DNA of 51,325 bases from an uncultured Saprospiraceae bacterium. GTDB taxonomy: Bacteria; Bacteroidota; Bacteroidia; Chitinophagales; Saprospiraceae. Made by a program: the position numbers and the translations under genes. Below the pieces are notes generated by a model that saw only the letters and a list, made by a program, of their open reading frames with translations, ran no database searches and had not been told where the DNA came from. Numbering within the stretch: the stretch's first letter is position 1; every line of letters starts with the position of its first letter. The stretch lies in the NCBI GenBank assembly GCA_937959115.1, contig CALGAW010000016.1, positions 1 to 51,325 on the forward strand, given 5' to 3'. Of the stretch, positions 1-9,400 are shown piece by piece.

Positions 1-1
1 T

Positions 2-106
2 TACATCAATGGCTGGTACAATACTTTAAGAATACATTCGGCCCTAGACGGTAAATCGCCTTTAGAAGCCTATCTAGAAAAAACTAATTATCTTTATGCT
101 GCTTAA
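2..106 (+). mobile_element. IS3-family transposase (OrfB), C-terminal end only
   Basis: The window opens inside a reading frame that gives 34 residues before a TAA, including the motif GWYNTLRIHSAL followed by KSPLEAY. This is the usual C-terminal end of the IS3/IS150 OrfB DDE integrase (W-Y-N-x-x-R-x-H-S-A-L, then S-P). The catalytic D, D and E lie off the left edge. Family assignment is firm; subgroup is not resolved. The stop is followed within about 35 bp by a sequence that looks like the right end of the element. Confidence 0.85.
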
Positions 107-110
107 TCAA

Positions 111-140
111 TCTTAGTGTCCACTATACTGAGGAAGTCCA
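111..140. repeat. Probable right terminal inverted repeat of the IS3 element
   Basis: Read on the minus strand, this segment starts TGGACTTCCTCAGTATAG and runs towards the transposase stop. IS3 ends usually begin TG and lie just outside orfB. A reading frame that continues into the following gene is open from 132, with its first upstream stop (129-131) inside this repeat. That fits an element boundary at about 140/141. The left end and target duplication are outside the window. Confidence 0.6.
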
Positions 141-566
141 ACATTTGAACAACCCAAAATCTCCCAAACCTTCTTTAATGGTAGAGAAAATAAAGAACTC
201 AAGGAAAGAGTGAAAATACAAATTAGAGATTTTGAAACACCTTTAGGGTTTGCATCCGTTGAAATAAATGATGGAGAAGTAAATGGGAATCTAAATGAAA
301 AAGGAATTGGCTACTTCAATGTAGGAGAATTGCGAACTATAACATACTTCTATTTAGGAGATAGAAAAGAGACGATTGAAATAGATAACCCAAACTTAAC
401 AGAGATAGAAATAATAGTAAGAGATTTAGAATATGGAGCAATTCCTGAATATTTTGTGGATAGATTAGTTGTTGCTAAAAGAAAGAAAATAATCATGAAT
501 CCTAACAAACCTGAAAGAAAATTTCGGATGAAAAGATCGAAAACAGGAAAAAGGCATTGGAAATGA
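141..566 (+). pseudogene. 5'-truncated gene of unknown function, cut by the IS3 insertion
   Basis: The only nearby start in this frame is a GTG at 210, giving 118 residues. The frame is also open, with protein-like composition, back to the putative IS end at 140 (reading TFEQPKISQTFFNGREN before the GTG). This suggests the gene originally began further upstream and lost its 5' part to the insertion. The remaining protein is beta-rich and ends in a strongly basic tail (KRSKTGKRHWK). No family was recognised. A short product from the GTG cannot be excluded, since AAGGAAAG lies just upstream of it, but a remnant is more likely. Confidence 0.55.
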
Positions 567-598
567 ACTAAACTGCTTAAAAAGAATAATAAACGAAA

Positions 599-666
599 AC
601 ACAACAAAAGTGTATATGTACATGCTCCTAAACGTCGCACGATCAATATACACAAACCCGTTGAGC
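599..666 (+). repeat. attC-like hairpin between two single genes
   Basis: GTGTATAT (610-617) and ATATACAC (646-653) form a perfect 8-bp inverted repeat. Outside it lie CAAC (602-605) and GTTG (660-663), separated from the stem by 4 and 6 bases. The right outer box reads GTTGAGC, matching the integron attC core GTTRRRY. The left box ACACAAC pairs with it at only 5 of 7 positions. The hairpin starts 36 bp after one gene and ends 33 bp before the next, as in a gene cassette. No integrase is visible, so this is a candidate only. Confidence 0.3.
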
Positions 667-698
667 TCCCAATGAATTAAAAACAAAACAAAAAGTAA

Positions 699-1064
699 AT
701 GATCAGTACTAAGCTCAATAAGAATCATATTTTATTTTTGAATATAGTCTTAATTTTGATAGTTACTTTAACTCCAGGTAATGGCAAAATTGTAGGAAGT
801 TACTTAGATAAAGTTGTTCATTTTAGTATATTTTTAGCCTTAGGAATTAATATTTGCAAAAAATATAAAATCTCAAATAAACTAATTCAAGCTTTATTGG
901 GTGCGATTATTTTTGGTTTAATTACAGAAATAGCACAGCAATTAATTCCTGGCAGGAATATGGAGTTTTATGATGGCCTTGCAGACACTTTAGGAGTAGC
1001 TACTGGCTATTATCTAAGTCATAAATTCTTGGTAAAGAATCAAATTGAAAATGCAAAACAATAA
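699..1064 (+). CDS. VanZ-like family membrane protein
   Basis: A 121-residue integral membrane protein with about four hydrophobic segments (roughly residues 9-27, 37-52, 63-80 and 95-112). The stretch KVVHFSIFLALG and the later TEIAQQLIPGR...DGLADTLGV match the VanZ-like family, whose members carry a conserved H-F and an E...D-x-x-x-N/T pattern. VanZ was named for low-level teicoplanin resistance, but most small homologues have no known function, and resistance should not be assumed here. A strong ATG start precedes the first membrane segment. It is bounded upstream by the attC-like hairpin, and its last codons overlap the degraded gene starting at 1051. Confidence 0.8.
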   Translation: MISTKLNKNHILFLNIVLILIVTLTPGNGKIVGSYLDKVVHFSIFLALGINICKKYKISNKLIQALLGAIIFGLITEIAQQLIPGRNMEFYDGLADTLGVATGYYLSHKFLVKNQIENAKQ

Positions 1065-1379
1065 AATATACTTCTTCAACAAATTAATCTTATTCCTATT
1101 TCTTTCAAATTCAGTTAATTGTAGCTCTGGTAAAGATTGAAAAGGCAATTACCATTGAAAATGAATATTTGTCAGAGCGAATAATGAAGCCATTTTCCCA
1201 TCATTTTGGGTGCCTACCACTAAAAACAGATCCTACCGAAAAGCGCGCACATGCAGTATTAGCTTTATTTTCGACATTATCAAAGAAAGACAAGAAAACC
1301 CTAGTCAACACCATGATTTATTGAGTATGCTCATGAATACTGCAAATCAGAATACATGCAGAAAAATAATATCCATTAA
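1051..1379 (+). pseudogene. Degraded lipoprotein-like gene (two apparent frameshifts)
   Basis: An ATG at 1051, overlapping the VanZ-like gene, starts a 29-residue frame with a lipoprotein-type leader (hydrophobic core, then SVNCSS) that stops at 1140. A second frame, open from about 1091 to a TGA at 1322, reads KAITIENEYLSERIMKPF and SKKDKKTLVNTMIY. A third continues IEYAHEYCKSEYMQKNNIH to a TAA at 1377. Each piece is protein-like and they join end to end, so this looks like one ~110-residue secreted protein broken by two frameshifts. No family was recognised. An assembly error is possible but the breaks are not at long homopolymers. Confidence 0.45.
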
Positions 1380-1437
1380 TGCCTTTATGGTTTGTATCGA
1401 AATGCATATATTTAATCTAGCAATCAAAATTCCCATT

Positions 1438-4400
1438 ATGAGTCATAACACATACACTTTTCCTACTCTATTCCTTTTTATATTATTCTTTTCAATTAGT
1501 TTAACAGCGCAGGTTAAAGTGGCTGCGGATGCAGACCTAGTCACTCCCGCACATCCTTCCTCAGTATTAGATGTTATGAGTAACACGAAAGGGATGCTTC
1601 CTCCTAGAATGACTGAAGTTCAACGTGATGCAATTACAGCCCCTGCTGAAGGACTAACGTTGTTTAACACCACAGAGAATTGTATAAATGTTCATAATGG
1701 AAGCGCATGGGAAACGTATTGTGAACTTCGTTTCTCAACCTCTTGCAATTGTGTCGAGTACCTACAGAATTATGGTCTAGCCACAGAAGCATGGATACCA
1801 ATTGCACCTCCGCAAGGATTTGATGCAGATTGGTACGAACAAGGAACCACTACAGCACCAAATGCTATAACAGATAATATCTTCACTCAAGGAAGAGTCG
1901 GAATTGGAGTAACAACTCCTACTCAAGATCTTCATGTATTAGGTGGGATCCAATCAAATGCGCGTAGATATTATTTCGGAGAAGCACCTACACAACAGAG
2001 AATTTTAGGTAGTGCAAATGGAGCAACATACTATGTTGATGGAGGAGATCCTACTGTTTTACAACTTATCTTTAGAAATTCGACAGGAGATCAATTTGGA
2101 CGAATCTTGGGAACAGGTAGTGGAGCAAACTTTGGATTAAGGGATAATGCAAATCAATGGGTATTTCTTTCTAGATTAGGTTTACGGACAACTATAAGTT
2201 CAGGAGGAAATGATGTAATAGAAGTTCTAGCAGGTGGGAATGTCGGAATCGGAACCGTAGGACCTACTGAAGTACTCGATGTAGATGGAGGAGCCAGAAT
2301 CAGATCTTTACCTGCTGGTGTTACTGGTGATCAAGTAGTAGTAGCCGATGGAAATGGTGTTCTCAAAAAACTTCCTGCTTCAGGACTTGGTCTCGATGAT
2401 CATGACTGGTATGGACAAGGTACAACAGCTGCCCCAGGCGCTATTACGGATAATATCTTCACTCAAGGAAGAGTAGGAATTGGGATTCCAGCTCCCTTAC
2501 AGGACCTACATGTCGCTGGAAATGTCAGATCCGACGGACGCGTCTATTATTGGGGAGCGGCACAAAGAATAGCAGGTGATAATGTTTCTGCACTTCATTA
2601 TTATAGTAATCATCCAACAATCAGTCAAATTCTTATTAGAGATGGCGCAGCAAACCAACATGGTAGAATTTATGGCTCAGCAACTGGCACCAACTTTGGA
2701 TTAAGGGACAAGGATAATCAATGGGTATTTCAATCTATATTAAATTTACGGACATCTATAGCTTCAGGAGGAACTAATGTATTAGAAGTTCTGGCAAATG
2801 GCAATGTAGGAATCGGAACAGCAGGACCTACTGAAGTACTTGATGTAAATGGAGGAGCCAGAATCAGAACACTACCAGCTGGTGCTGCTGGTGACCAAGT
2901 GATTGTAGCCAATGCCAATGGTGTGCTCCGAAAACTGCCCGCTTCAAGCCTTGGACTCGACGATCACGACTGGTACGGTGTTGGAACCTCAGCCGCTCCC
3001 GGTGCCATTACAGATAATATTTTTACCGAAGGGAATGTGGGGATCGATGTCCTAAATCCAGCAGAAAATTTACATGTGAGTGGAGCCATTAGGACTGATC
3101 AAAGAAGAGTTTACTTTGGAGCCAACCAACAATTGTTCGGAAACAATGCTGATAGACTTGACTACACTAGTAATAGCGCCTCCTTGTCAAAAATCTTGCA
3201 CTTTAATAGTAATGGATTATTTTATGGTGGAATGGTTGGACATAATGATGGATCCTTTGGTATGAATGATAGAGATAATCATTGGACGTTTAGAGGAGTA
3301 CATGATCAATTTCTCACAATGTCGATCAATAATTCTGAAAAAGTAAGAATTTTGGCGAACGGCAATGTCGGTATTGGAATCAATGCCCCGACCAACACCC
3401 TAGATGTAAACGGAACTGCAAGAGTACGGAATTTACCTGCAGGTGTTGCCGCAGACGAAATAGTAGTCGCCAATGCAAATGGGGTACTTAGGAAACTTCC
3501 TGCATCTAGTCTTAGCAGCGACGATCACGACTGGTATGGAGTAGGCACAACAGCAGCACCGGGCTCAATTACTGACAATATTTTCACTCAAGGAAATGTT
3601 GGCATCGGAATAGGTGTTCCCACAGCAGCACTGCACGTTCAATCTAATCAAGGAATTATTGCTACAGGTAACCTCAATGCAGGAATTAACATGCCTGCTG
3701 GAGCTGGGACCCGAATGGTCTGGAGTTCCAGAAATGCCGCTTTCCGTGCTGGTAGAGTAACTGGTACACAATGGAACGAAGCAAGCACCGGTTTATATTC
3801 CGTGGCGTTTGGAATAAATACAATAGCAAGTGGCAGCCATACATTTGCAGTTGGAAATACGACAACAGCAAGTGGTGTCTACAGTGCTGTAACAGGAAAT
3901 CTCTCTACAGCAAGTGGCAACGTTAGTTTTGCAACAGGTAACAACACAACAGCAAGTGGCAACTATAGTTTAGCAGGAGGAAATGGGACAACTGCATCTG
4001 GTATCTCGAGTCTAGCCTTTGGTACAAATGCGCAAGCTTCTGGCAACAATTCAATTTCCATTGGAGAATCCGCAAATGCTGGTACTGCAAACTCTATCGC
4101 ATTGGGTTTTCAAACCGTAGCATCTGGTCCGTCTACCGTGGCAATTGGATTTCAGGCCGAAGCAACTGGCACAGGGTCAAAAGCCTTTGGAGGACAAGCT
4201 ATCTCTAGTGGATTTAATTCTACTGCAATAGGAGAAGGAATCTTTGCAAGATCACGAGGGGAAGTAGCGGTAGGTGCCTTCAATACAGACTATACACCTA
4301 ATGCTCCAACTGGATTTAACAATAACGATCGAATATTTAATGTGGGAAATGGTACTAATAATACAAATCGTTCAAATGTTCTTACCATTTTTAAAGGCCA

Positions 4401-5604
4401 AAGAACTACTTTGACAGGAAATTTAAACCTTACACAACCAGCTAATAATCCTACTGTAACAACAGCATTTGTACTAAATAATCAAGCTAATACTAATAAT
4501 GCCGCTTGGGTTTCTCAATCATCATCGATAAATTCATCAACAGCATTTCAATTAAATAACTGGGGAACTGGAAGAGGATTAGATTTGGTTATGTTTGGAG
4601 GTGGAAGCGCAAATCCTGCGATAGACGTATCACATGGAGGCACAGGATCGGGGCTCTTTTTAGATTTGCAAAATGCAGCTAACAATTCAATTGGATTGCG
4701 GTTAGACCATGATGGTACTGGATATGGTCTCATTTCTAATTTAAACAATACAGGAAACAATAATATCGCTGTTATGGGAGTAAATTATGGTCCAGGAACA
4801 GGAGTGTTTGGTGGTAGTTCAGGAAATAGATCAGGAGTAAAAGGAACCAATTATCAGGTAGGTGGAACATTTTATAGTGTGCTCCCACAAGGTGGAGGAA
4901 AAGAAGCCGGAGTAACTGGAACTACTGATACTGGAATAGCCGGCGTCGCAGGATCAACCTGGAGACTTACCGCCGCTGCTCTTAACGGAACACAAGGTGG
5001 TTACTTTTCTTCTAGCTATGGACCATCAGGCGCAATCTCGTTGACATCTCTCAGTTTTGCGAATGTTGCCTATGTAGATGCTGGGGGTACCCCAAGAAAA
5101 ATTGATGGTAATGGAGCAATGGGAACTATCGTTAAAGACCTAAAGGAAGAACCAGTTCTGATGACAGCAATGGAAACTCCTGAAATTTTGTTTTCTGACT
5201 TTGGACGCGGTCAGTTGGTCAATGGAAAAGCAATCATCAAATTAGATCCTATCTTATCAAAGAATATTGTAGTCGATGAAAACAATCATATGAAAGTATT
5301 TGTTCAATTGGAAGGAGATTGTAATGGGGTATTTGTAACAAATAAAACTGCCGAAGGATTTGAAGTTAGAGAATTAAGAGGAGGGAACTCTAACGTTCCG
5401 TTTAGCTATATGGTTACTGCAAACAGAGCAAACGAACAAGTAGATAGTAACATATTGACGTTCGACTCAAGTAAGCGATTTGCCAAAGGACCAAAACCAA
5501 TACCAATCAAAGGTGTAGGAATAAATCTATCAGAAGAAAATAGAAAAGTTGATGAAAGAAGAAAAGAAGTAAAACTTCAATATGATAAAGGGCCTAATCA
5601 ATAG
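1438..5604 (+). CDS. Large secreted protein with tandem repeats and a YadA-like head
   Basis: The likely start is the ATG at 1438, which gives a clean signal peptide (MSHNTYTFPTLFLFILFFS...TAQ). The longer frame from 1210 runs through the degraded upstream gene. The 1388-residue protein has a short N-terminal domain, four copies of a ~190-residue module beginning D-W-Y-x-x-G-T and containing NIFTxGxVGIG and LDVNGGARIR, then about ten 14-residue YadA-type head repeats (S-x-A-x-G...A-S-G) at nucleotides 3790-4280. A conserved C-terminal region follows (GRGQLVNGKAIIKL, VFVQLEGDCNGVFVTNKTA) that is common in large Bacteroidota hypothetical proteins. No YadA translocator barrel and no T9SS sorting domain is present. 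Probably a surface adhesin or fibre; partner and target unknown. Confidence 0.75.
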   Translation: MSHNTYTFPTLFLFILFFSISLTAQVKVAADADLVTPAHPSSVLDVMSNTKGMLPPRMTEVQRDAITAPAEGLTLFNTTENCINVHNGSAWETYCELRFSTSCNCVEYLQNYGLATEAWIPIAPPQGFDADWYEQGTTTAPNAITDNIFTQGRVGIGVTTPTQDLHVLGGIQSNARRYYFGEAPTQQRILGSANGATYYVDGGDPTVLQLIFRNSTGDQFGRILGTGSGANFGLRDNANQWVFLSRLGLRTTISSGGNDVIEVLAGGNVGIGTVGPTEVLDVDGGARIRSLPAGVTGDQVVVADGNGVLKKLPASGLGLDDHDWYGQGTTAAPGAITDNIFTQGRVGIGIPAPLQDLHVAGNVRSDGRVYYWGAAQRIAGDNVSALHYYSNHPTISQILIRDGAANQHGRIYGSATGTNFGLRDKDNQWVFQSILNLRTSIASGGTNVLEVLANGNVGIGTAGPTEVLDVNGGARIRTLPAGAAGDQVIVANANGVLRKLPASSLGLDDHDWYGVGTSAAPGAITDNIFTEGNVGIDVLNPAENLHVSGAIRTDQRRVYFGANQQLFGNNADRLDYTSNSASLSKILHFNSNGLFYGGMVGHNDGSFGMNDRDNHWTFRGVHDQFLTMSINNSEKVRILANGNVGIGINAPTNTLDVNGTARVRNLPAGVAADEIVVANANGVLRKLPASSLSSDDHDWYGVGTTAAPGSITDNIFTQGNVGIGIGVPTAALHVQSNQGIIATGNLNAGINMPAGAGTRMVWSSRNAAFRAGRVTGTQWNEASTGLYSVAFGINTIASGSHTFAVGNTTTASGVYSAVTGNLSTASGNVSFATGNNTTASGNYSLAGGNGTTASGISSLAFGTNAQASGNNSISIGESANAGTANSIALGFQTVASGPSTVAIGFQAEATGTGSKAFGGQAISSGFNSTAIGEGIFARSRGEVAVGAFNTDYTPNAPTGFNNNDRIFNVGNGTNNTNRSNVLTIFKGQRTTLTGNLNLTQPANNPTVTTAFVLNNQANTNNAAWVSQSSSINSSTAFQLNNWGTGRGLDLVMFGGGSANPAIDVSHGGTGSGLFLDLQNAANNSIGLRLDHDGTGYGLISNLNNTGNNNIAVMGVNYGPGTGVFGGSSGNRSGVKGTNYQVGGTFYSVLPQGGGKEAGVTGTTDTGIAGVAGSTWRLTAAALNGTQGGYFSSSYGPSGAISLTSLSFANVAYVDAGGTPRKIDGNGAMGTIVKDLKEEPVLMTAMETPEILFSDFGRGQLVNGKAIIKLDPILSKNIVVDENNHMKVFVQLEGDCNGVFVTNKTAEGFEVRELRGGNSNVPFSYMVTANRANEQVDSNILTFDSSKRFAKGPKPIPIKGVGINLSEENRKVDERRKEVKLQYDKGPNQ
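1828..3680 (+). repeat. Four in-frame tandem modules of ~190 residues
   Basis: The D-W codons that open each module lie at 1828, 2404, 2968 and 3529, giving unit lengths of 192, 188 and 187 residues. The fourth copy is cut short where the YadA-like head begins. Copies share DNIFTxGxVGIG, GLRDxxNQWVF and GVLRKLPASSL. The units differ in length and have diverged at the DNA level, so this is an old duplication rather than a recent expansion. Confidence 0.85.
3790..4280 (+). repeat. YadA-head-type 14-residue repeats
   Basis: About ten degenerate 14-residue units of the form S-x-A-x-G-x-x-(T/A)-x-A-S-G-x-x occur in frame, for example YSVAFGINTIASG and NSIALGFQTVASG. In YadA and related trimeric adhesins this pattern builds a left-handed parallel beta-roll. 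The next stretch (ARSRGEVAVGAFNTDY) resembles the usual end of such a head. Confidence 0.85.
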
Positions 5605-5662
5605 TAACATGCACAGAAAACGCCAATCTATATAATGAAATGAACTTTAGTTGATCAAACAA

Positions 5663-5689
5663 AAAAGCCACCGATCTCTGGTGACTTTT
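5663..5689. terminator. Rho-independent terminator, probably bidirectional
   Basis: AAAAG-C-CACC pairs with GGTG-A-CTTTT around a GATCTCT loop, with one internal mismatch. There is an A run before and a T run after. It lies between the convergent ends of the adhesin gene and the small secreted protein gene, so it can serve both strands. Confidence 0.75.
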
Positions 5690-5720
5690 ATAAGTATAGC
5701 GTTTGTCATTTTCGTTGTGA

Positions 5721-5993
5721 CTACCTCATCGTCGTAGTATAAATGACTATGTCTCTTGATCGAACCTCGAGATAATACGTGTTTTTCTTTCCTTTTTGAA
5801 TAATTGGTGTAATATTGACTTCGGGTGATGGGACACCTTTTTTTGTCAATTGCTGGAGAAGATTCAATTTTATATAATCCATTGAATTCTGACTACTTGG
5901 GATTTCAATTTTTGGAAACTCAACATCAATATATTGAGCATAGGTTATTTGTGCGGCAAAAAACAGAGCGACGATCAACATGTACTTTTTCAT
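5721..5993 (-). CDS. Small secreted protein, unknown function
   Basis: A 90-residue protein with an obvious signal peptide (MKKYMLIVALFFAAQITYAQ) that leaves about 70 mature residues. The mature part has alternating beta character, ends in SRDIVIYTTTMR, and has no cysteine. No family was recognised. It is the first gene downstream of the eCIS-core gene on the same strand, but 455 bp away and behind a hairpin, so it probably has its own promoter. If the eCIS-core protein carries a periplasm-acting toxin, a small exported neighbour like this would be a candidate immunity protein. That is speculation from position and size only. Confidence 0.65.
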   Translation of the reverse strand: MKKYMLIVALFFAAQITYAQYIDVEFPKIEIPSSQNSMDYIKLNLLQQLTKKGVPSPEVNITPIIQKGKKNTYYLEVRSRDIVIYTTTMR

Positions 5994-6397
5994 GGTAAAT
6001 TTTTATTAAGTAAAAAAATAGATTCTAAATCCAGAACCAAGATACTAGGATAATTGGATTATTAATACGATGAACTTATAAGTGTAAGCATTTCCAGAAT
6101 AAGTGTAGTTGAATCTCGAAAAATCGTAGAAAACGGTTGGGTTTATCTAATTGGTCGCTGTGTCAAAGCGGATTTATTTAAATCGATTATTTTTGATAGC
6201 AGTTTTGCTGAATAATAGCTTCAAGTTGCCTCAACATCAGAGCGTTTAATTCAGAAGAGATTGGACTGCTATTTACCCCAACAACTATTTAATAGTCATC
6301 CAATACTCCTAGTCATTTGTCTTTAGTCATTTCAAAAAATGCTCAATTTTCTTTTTAGGAGTAAAATCAGATGATTTTCTTAAAACGGTCAGATTTG
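5994..6397. other. Intergenic region, AT-rich, no gene seen
   Basis: About 400 bp between two minus-strand genes, every frame broken by stops. It should hold the promoter of the small secreted protein gene, but no exact TAnnTTTG element was found on the minus strand close to its start. Confidence 0.5.
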
Positions 6398-6422
6398 AAT
6401 TGTTTTCGTGCTTAAAACAATT
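6398..6422 (-). terminator. Hairpin after the eCIS-core gene
   Basis: AATTGTTTT (6398-6406) and AAAACAATT (6414-6422) form a perfect 9-bp stem with a 7-base loop, 26 bp past the stop of the minus-strand eCIS-core gene. The stem is AT-rich and lacks a T run on the minus side, so its efficiency is uncertain. Confidence 0.45.
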
Positions 6423-6448
6423 TTTATTAAAGGGTAGGTTATGTAATA

Positions 6449-9400
6449 TTAACCGATATCATCCCAATCGAACGAAGTTCTGGTACCTGCTGGTTGCTCT
6501 TGATAAATAATTGTTCCGTCCACAGATTGACTCCAAATAGACCGCATACTAAAATCTTTTGCGCCTCTATGTTTCCTCATTAGCAGGGCATCATTATCAG
6601 AAATCGTACCGATCAATGGAACGTGTGCACTTAACTCAGCGTGCCAATCATAAACATCATGCCAATGGTTCGTAACTTTTCCTGACATTCTAACCCTATT
6701 ACTTTTTTTGTTTAAAGAGAACCTGCCATTTGCGTCAAAATAACTATCACCGCTCGCATAGAATAAGTGAGATGGGATCACACCGTCTTTTTTATCTGCT
6801 TCTATAACACCGTTGAATGAATGTTCACGTTCCCATGAATCTCCATCTTCCATCTCCCGGGCAAAATTTTCGAGAATTGCCTGAAACCACAGTCGGTTAT
6901 TGCCCTCTTTTTCTCTAACCTTTCGTTGATTCCTTAACCAGGAACTATTTATTGTTTTTAATCCACCAACACCATCCAGAAATCTTTCCAAATTGTCTGC
7001 CGCCACATTATATCCAACCCCTCTCGCCCAGGCTATTATTTTTCTATACCTTGCTTCGATATCGTCAAGCTCTTGCTCAAATGCTTCATCAGCAGTTGCG
7101 GCTACTAACTTTTTGTCGGCTAGTTTTTGAATACTGGTTTTTGTCTTTTTGATTTCAGAAGTTGTTTGCTTGCCCTCCGTCATATCCGCAACTTTGAGAA
7201 CATGATTATGAATGTCCTGACCTTTGGTCACTTCTTTAAGCTCATTTACTCTGCGAGCCAAATCGAACGGATTCGATGCCATCATCCAGATTCCTGGTTT
7301 GTCGTTTGAATCTGGAGAGAAGGGATTTGAAGTTCTCGTTGCTAAATCTCTGCGATCTTCTACCCAGACATGGTGTAATCCATTAGCAGTTTGAATACGC
7401 ACCATTTCTGTCAATAATGGGTAGCCATTTAAGGATAGTCCCAGCGAAAATGGGTTAACATCATCCAAGTCCTCCTTTTTTGGGATTGTAACTATTGAGC
7501 CAGGGATCAACGCTTGTACGTGCTTGTTCGCTGGATAATTTGCTAGTTTTGGAAACAAAGAAAAATCGCCATAAGCTGCTTCAGCCAATCCGCTCCAGGT
7601 ATCTCCTCTCTGGGCTTCTATTTGTGTACCAGGAAGTATTTCTCTTGTTGTGTTTCCCGTTGCCAAGTCTTCTAGTTCCGTAGCGGTATATTGACCAACC
7701 AATCCATTTTTTCTCAGCTCATCGATGTCAACGGTAGATGATTTCACCGTGTCAGGATGCGGCAGCACAATTTCTTCACCGTTATTTAGTTTCATTCCAG
7801 AATTTGTACTAAATGTGCTCAGGGCAAGTGCCTTCTGCCAGTCGCCGAATGCTGTAACGGACAGTGTTGACCAAGTATCGGAATCTTTTACCTTTATTTT
7901 TGATTGTGGAGCGATGCCGCGTTTGTCAAGTGGCAGGGCATCCATACCGGCCATATCAATCCAGTTTGGTAATGTAATGATTTCACCCGTTCCAATGGAA
8001 GGAACTGCTGTAGTTAATGCTGCATTTAATCCTGCATCTGCACTAAGACCCTTAGGTTTAGAGGCTTGAGCTTTTGTTTGATATTCTTTAATCCAGGCTG
8101 CTCTTTCTTTGTGTCCATAGACTTTCTCTGCGACGTTTTCGAGGCTGTGGTTGCCAAGGAGTATTGAGTCTCCAGGCTTTGCGTTTTCAAGGGGTGTTGT
8201 TTCCGCAGGAAGATTTCCATTAAAGTTTCCACTTATCTGATTTCCGCCTATAATTAATGCCCCTTTCGTAATTAGAGAATTTAAATACTTAGATGCATCT
8301 TGTAGTTGGGCTTTTACCGTAGGTATTGTATCGTTGGCCCAAACTTGAGCATAATTCTTTAGCTCCCTGCCGAAATCATACAATTCTCTTCCGCTATCAC
8401 TAAAAATTAAACTATTAGCGATGTCTACAATTTTTTGTTCCGAAACATTACTTCCTAAAACAGTCATATATGGTAAATAGCTAGTTTGATTGACCGTCAT
8501 TTTTTCCACTCTTATTTGAGCGGTAAGACCAGTGTTTCCAACAGGAGCGGGTGGGATTTCTATTTCGTAAAGAAGACCAAGCTCTTGTTTAGTTGGAATA
8601 TCAACTTTGTCCCCCTCTTTTACTTCTCCAATTGTAGGGTTATGTGCCTGAAGTCTTTCTTTATACCGAGGGTCATCATACGCATGACTTGCAATTACCT
8701 CAAATGTTTCCCATGGATGGGCATATTGGATCGTTTTACCAGGGGCGCATCTAGTCGCCACATGCGCAATTAGTCCAGGATCACCAGGAATTAATTCTTC
8801 AAGATATGGTTTGACAGGAAGGCCGATTTCTTGCACCGTTTTATCATGCCGATCGTAAAATATCTTAATATATTCTATGTACGATTCATGACCGTAGAGT
8901 TTAATCGCCCAGTACAACATTAAATCTGGCGGAAAAGCATACGTAGTGGTGCTGCTGCCACCAAAGTCAAACAAATCCCCAAACCACTCTATAACAGCTA
9001 CAAAACCATCCACTATGTCTTCAGCGGTACCCAGTACACCCTTAACCACTGTTCCTATTGGGTTACGTAAAAATCGCGCTCCTGTTTCTTCCAACTTATC
9101 AACTAACTCTTGTCCAAAATCTAAAAAATCATCTAGTATTTTCTTGCTGAAGTCTAATAACACTCGTAGAGCTGCAGCTGGATTTGTTAAGGCATCGACT
9201 ATATCACCTAACTGTTCTATACGTTTTAAAATCTTAGTAAGTTCAGAATCCTCGCCAAAAAAGTTTGGTACTGTGTTATCCTCTTTACCCGATGCAACTA
9301 AACTTGATGAGTCACTTTCCTCCAGCTCCTTGTTGCCATAGCCCAAACTACCTTCTATGTTTGGAACAGGATTAGAAGTTGGTTGTATCGTTTGTTCAGG

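Noticed and set aside
1210-1437. The upstream 76 codons as the true N-terminus of the adhesin
   Set aside because: They run over the degraded gene in another frame, and the signal peptide begins only at 1438.
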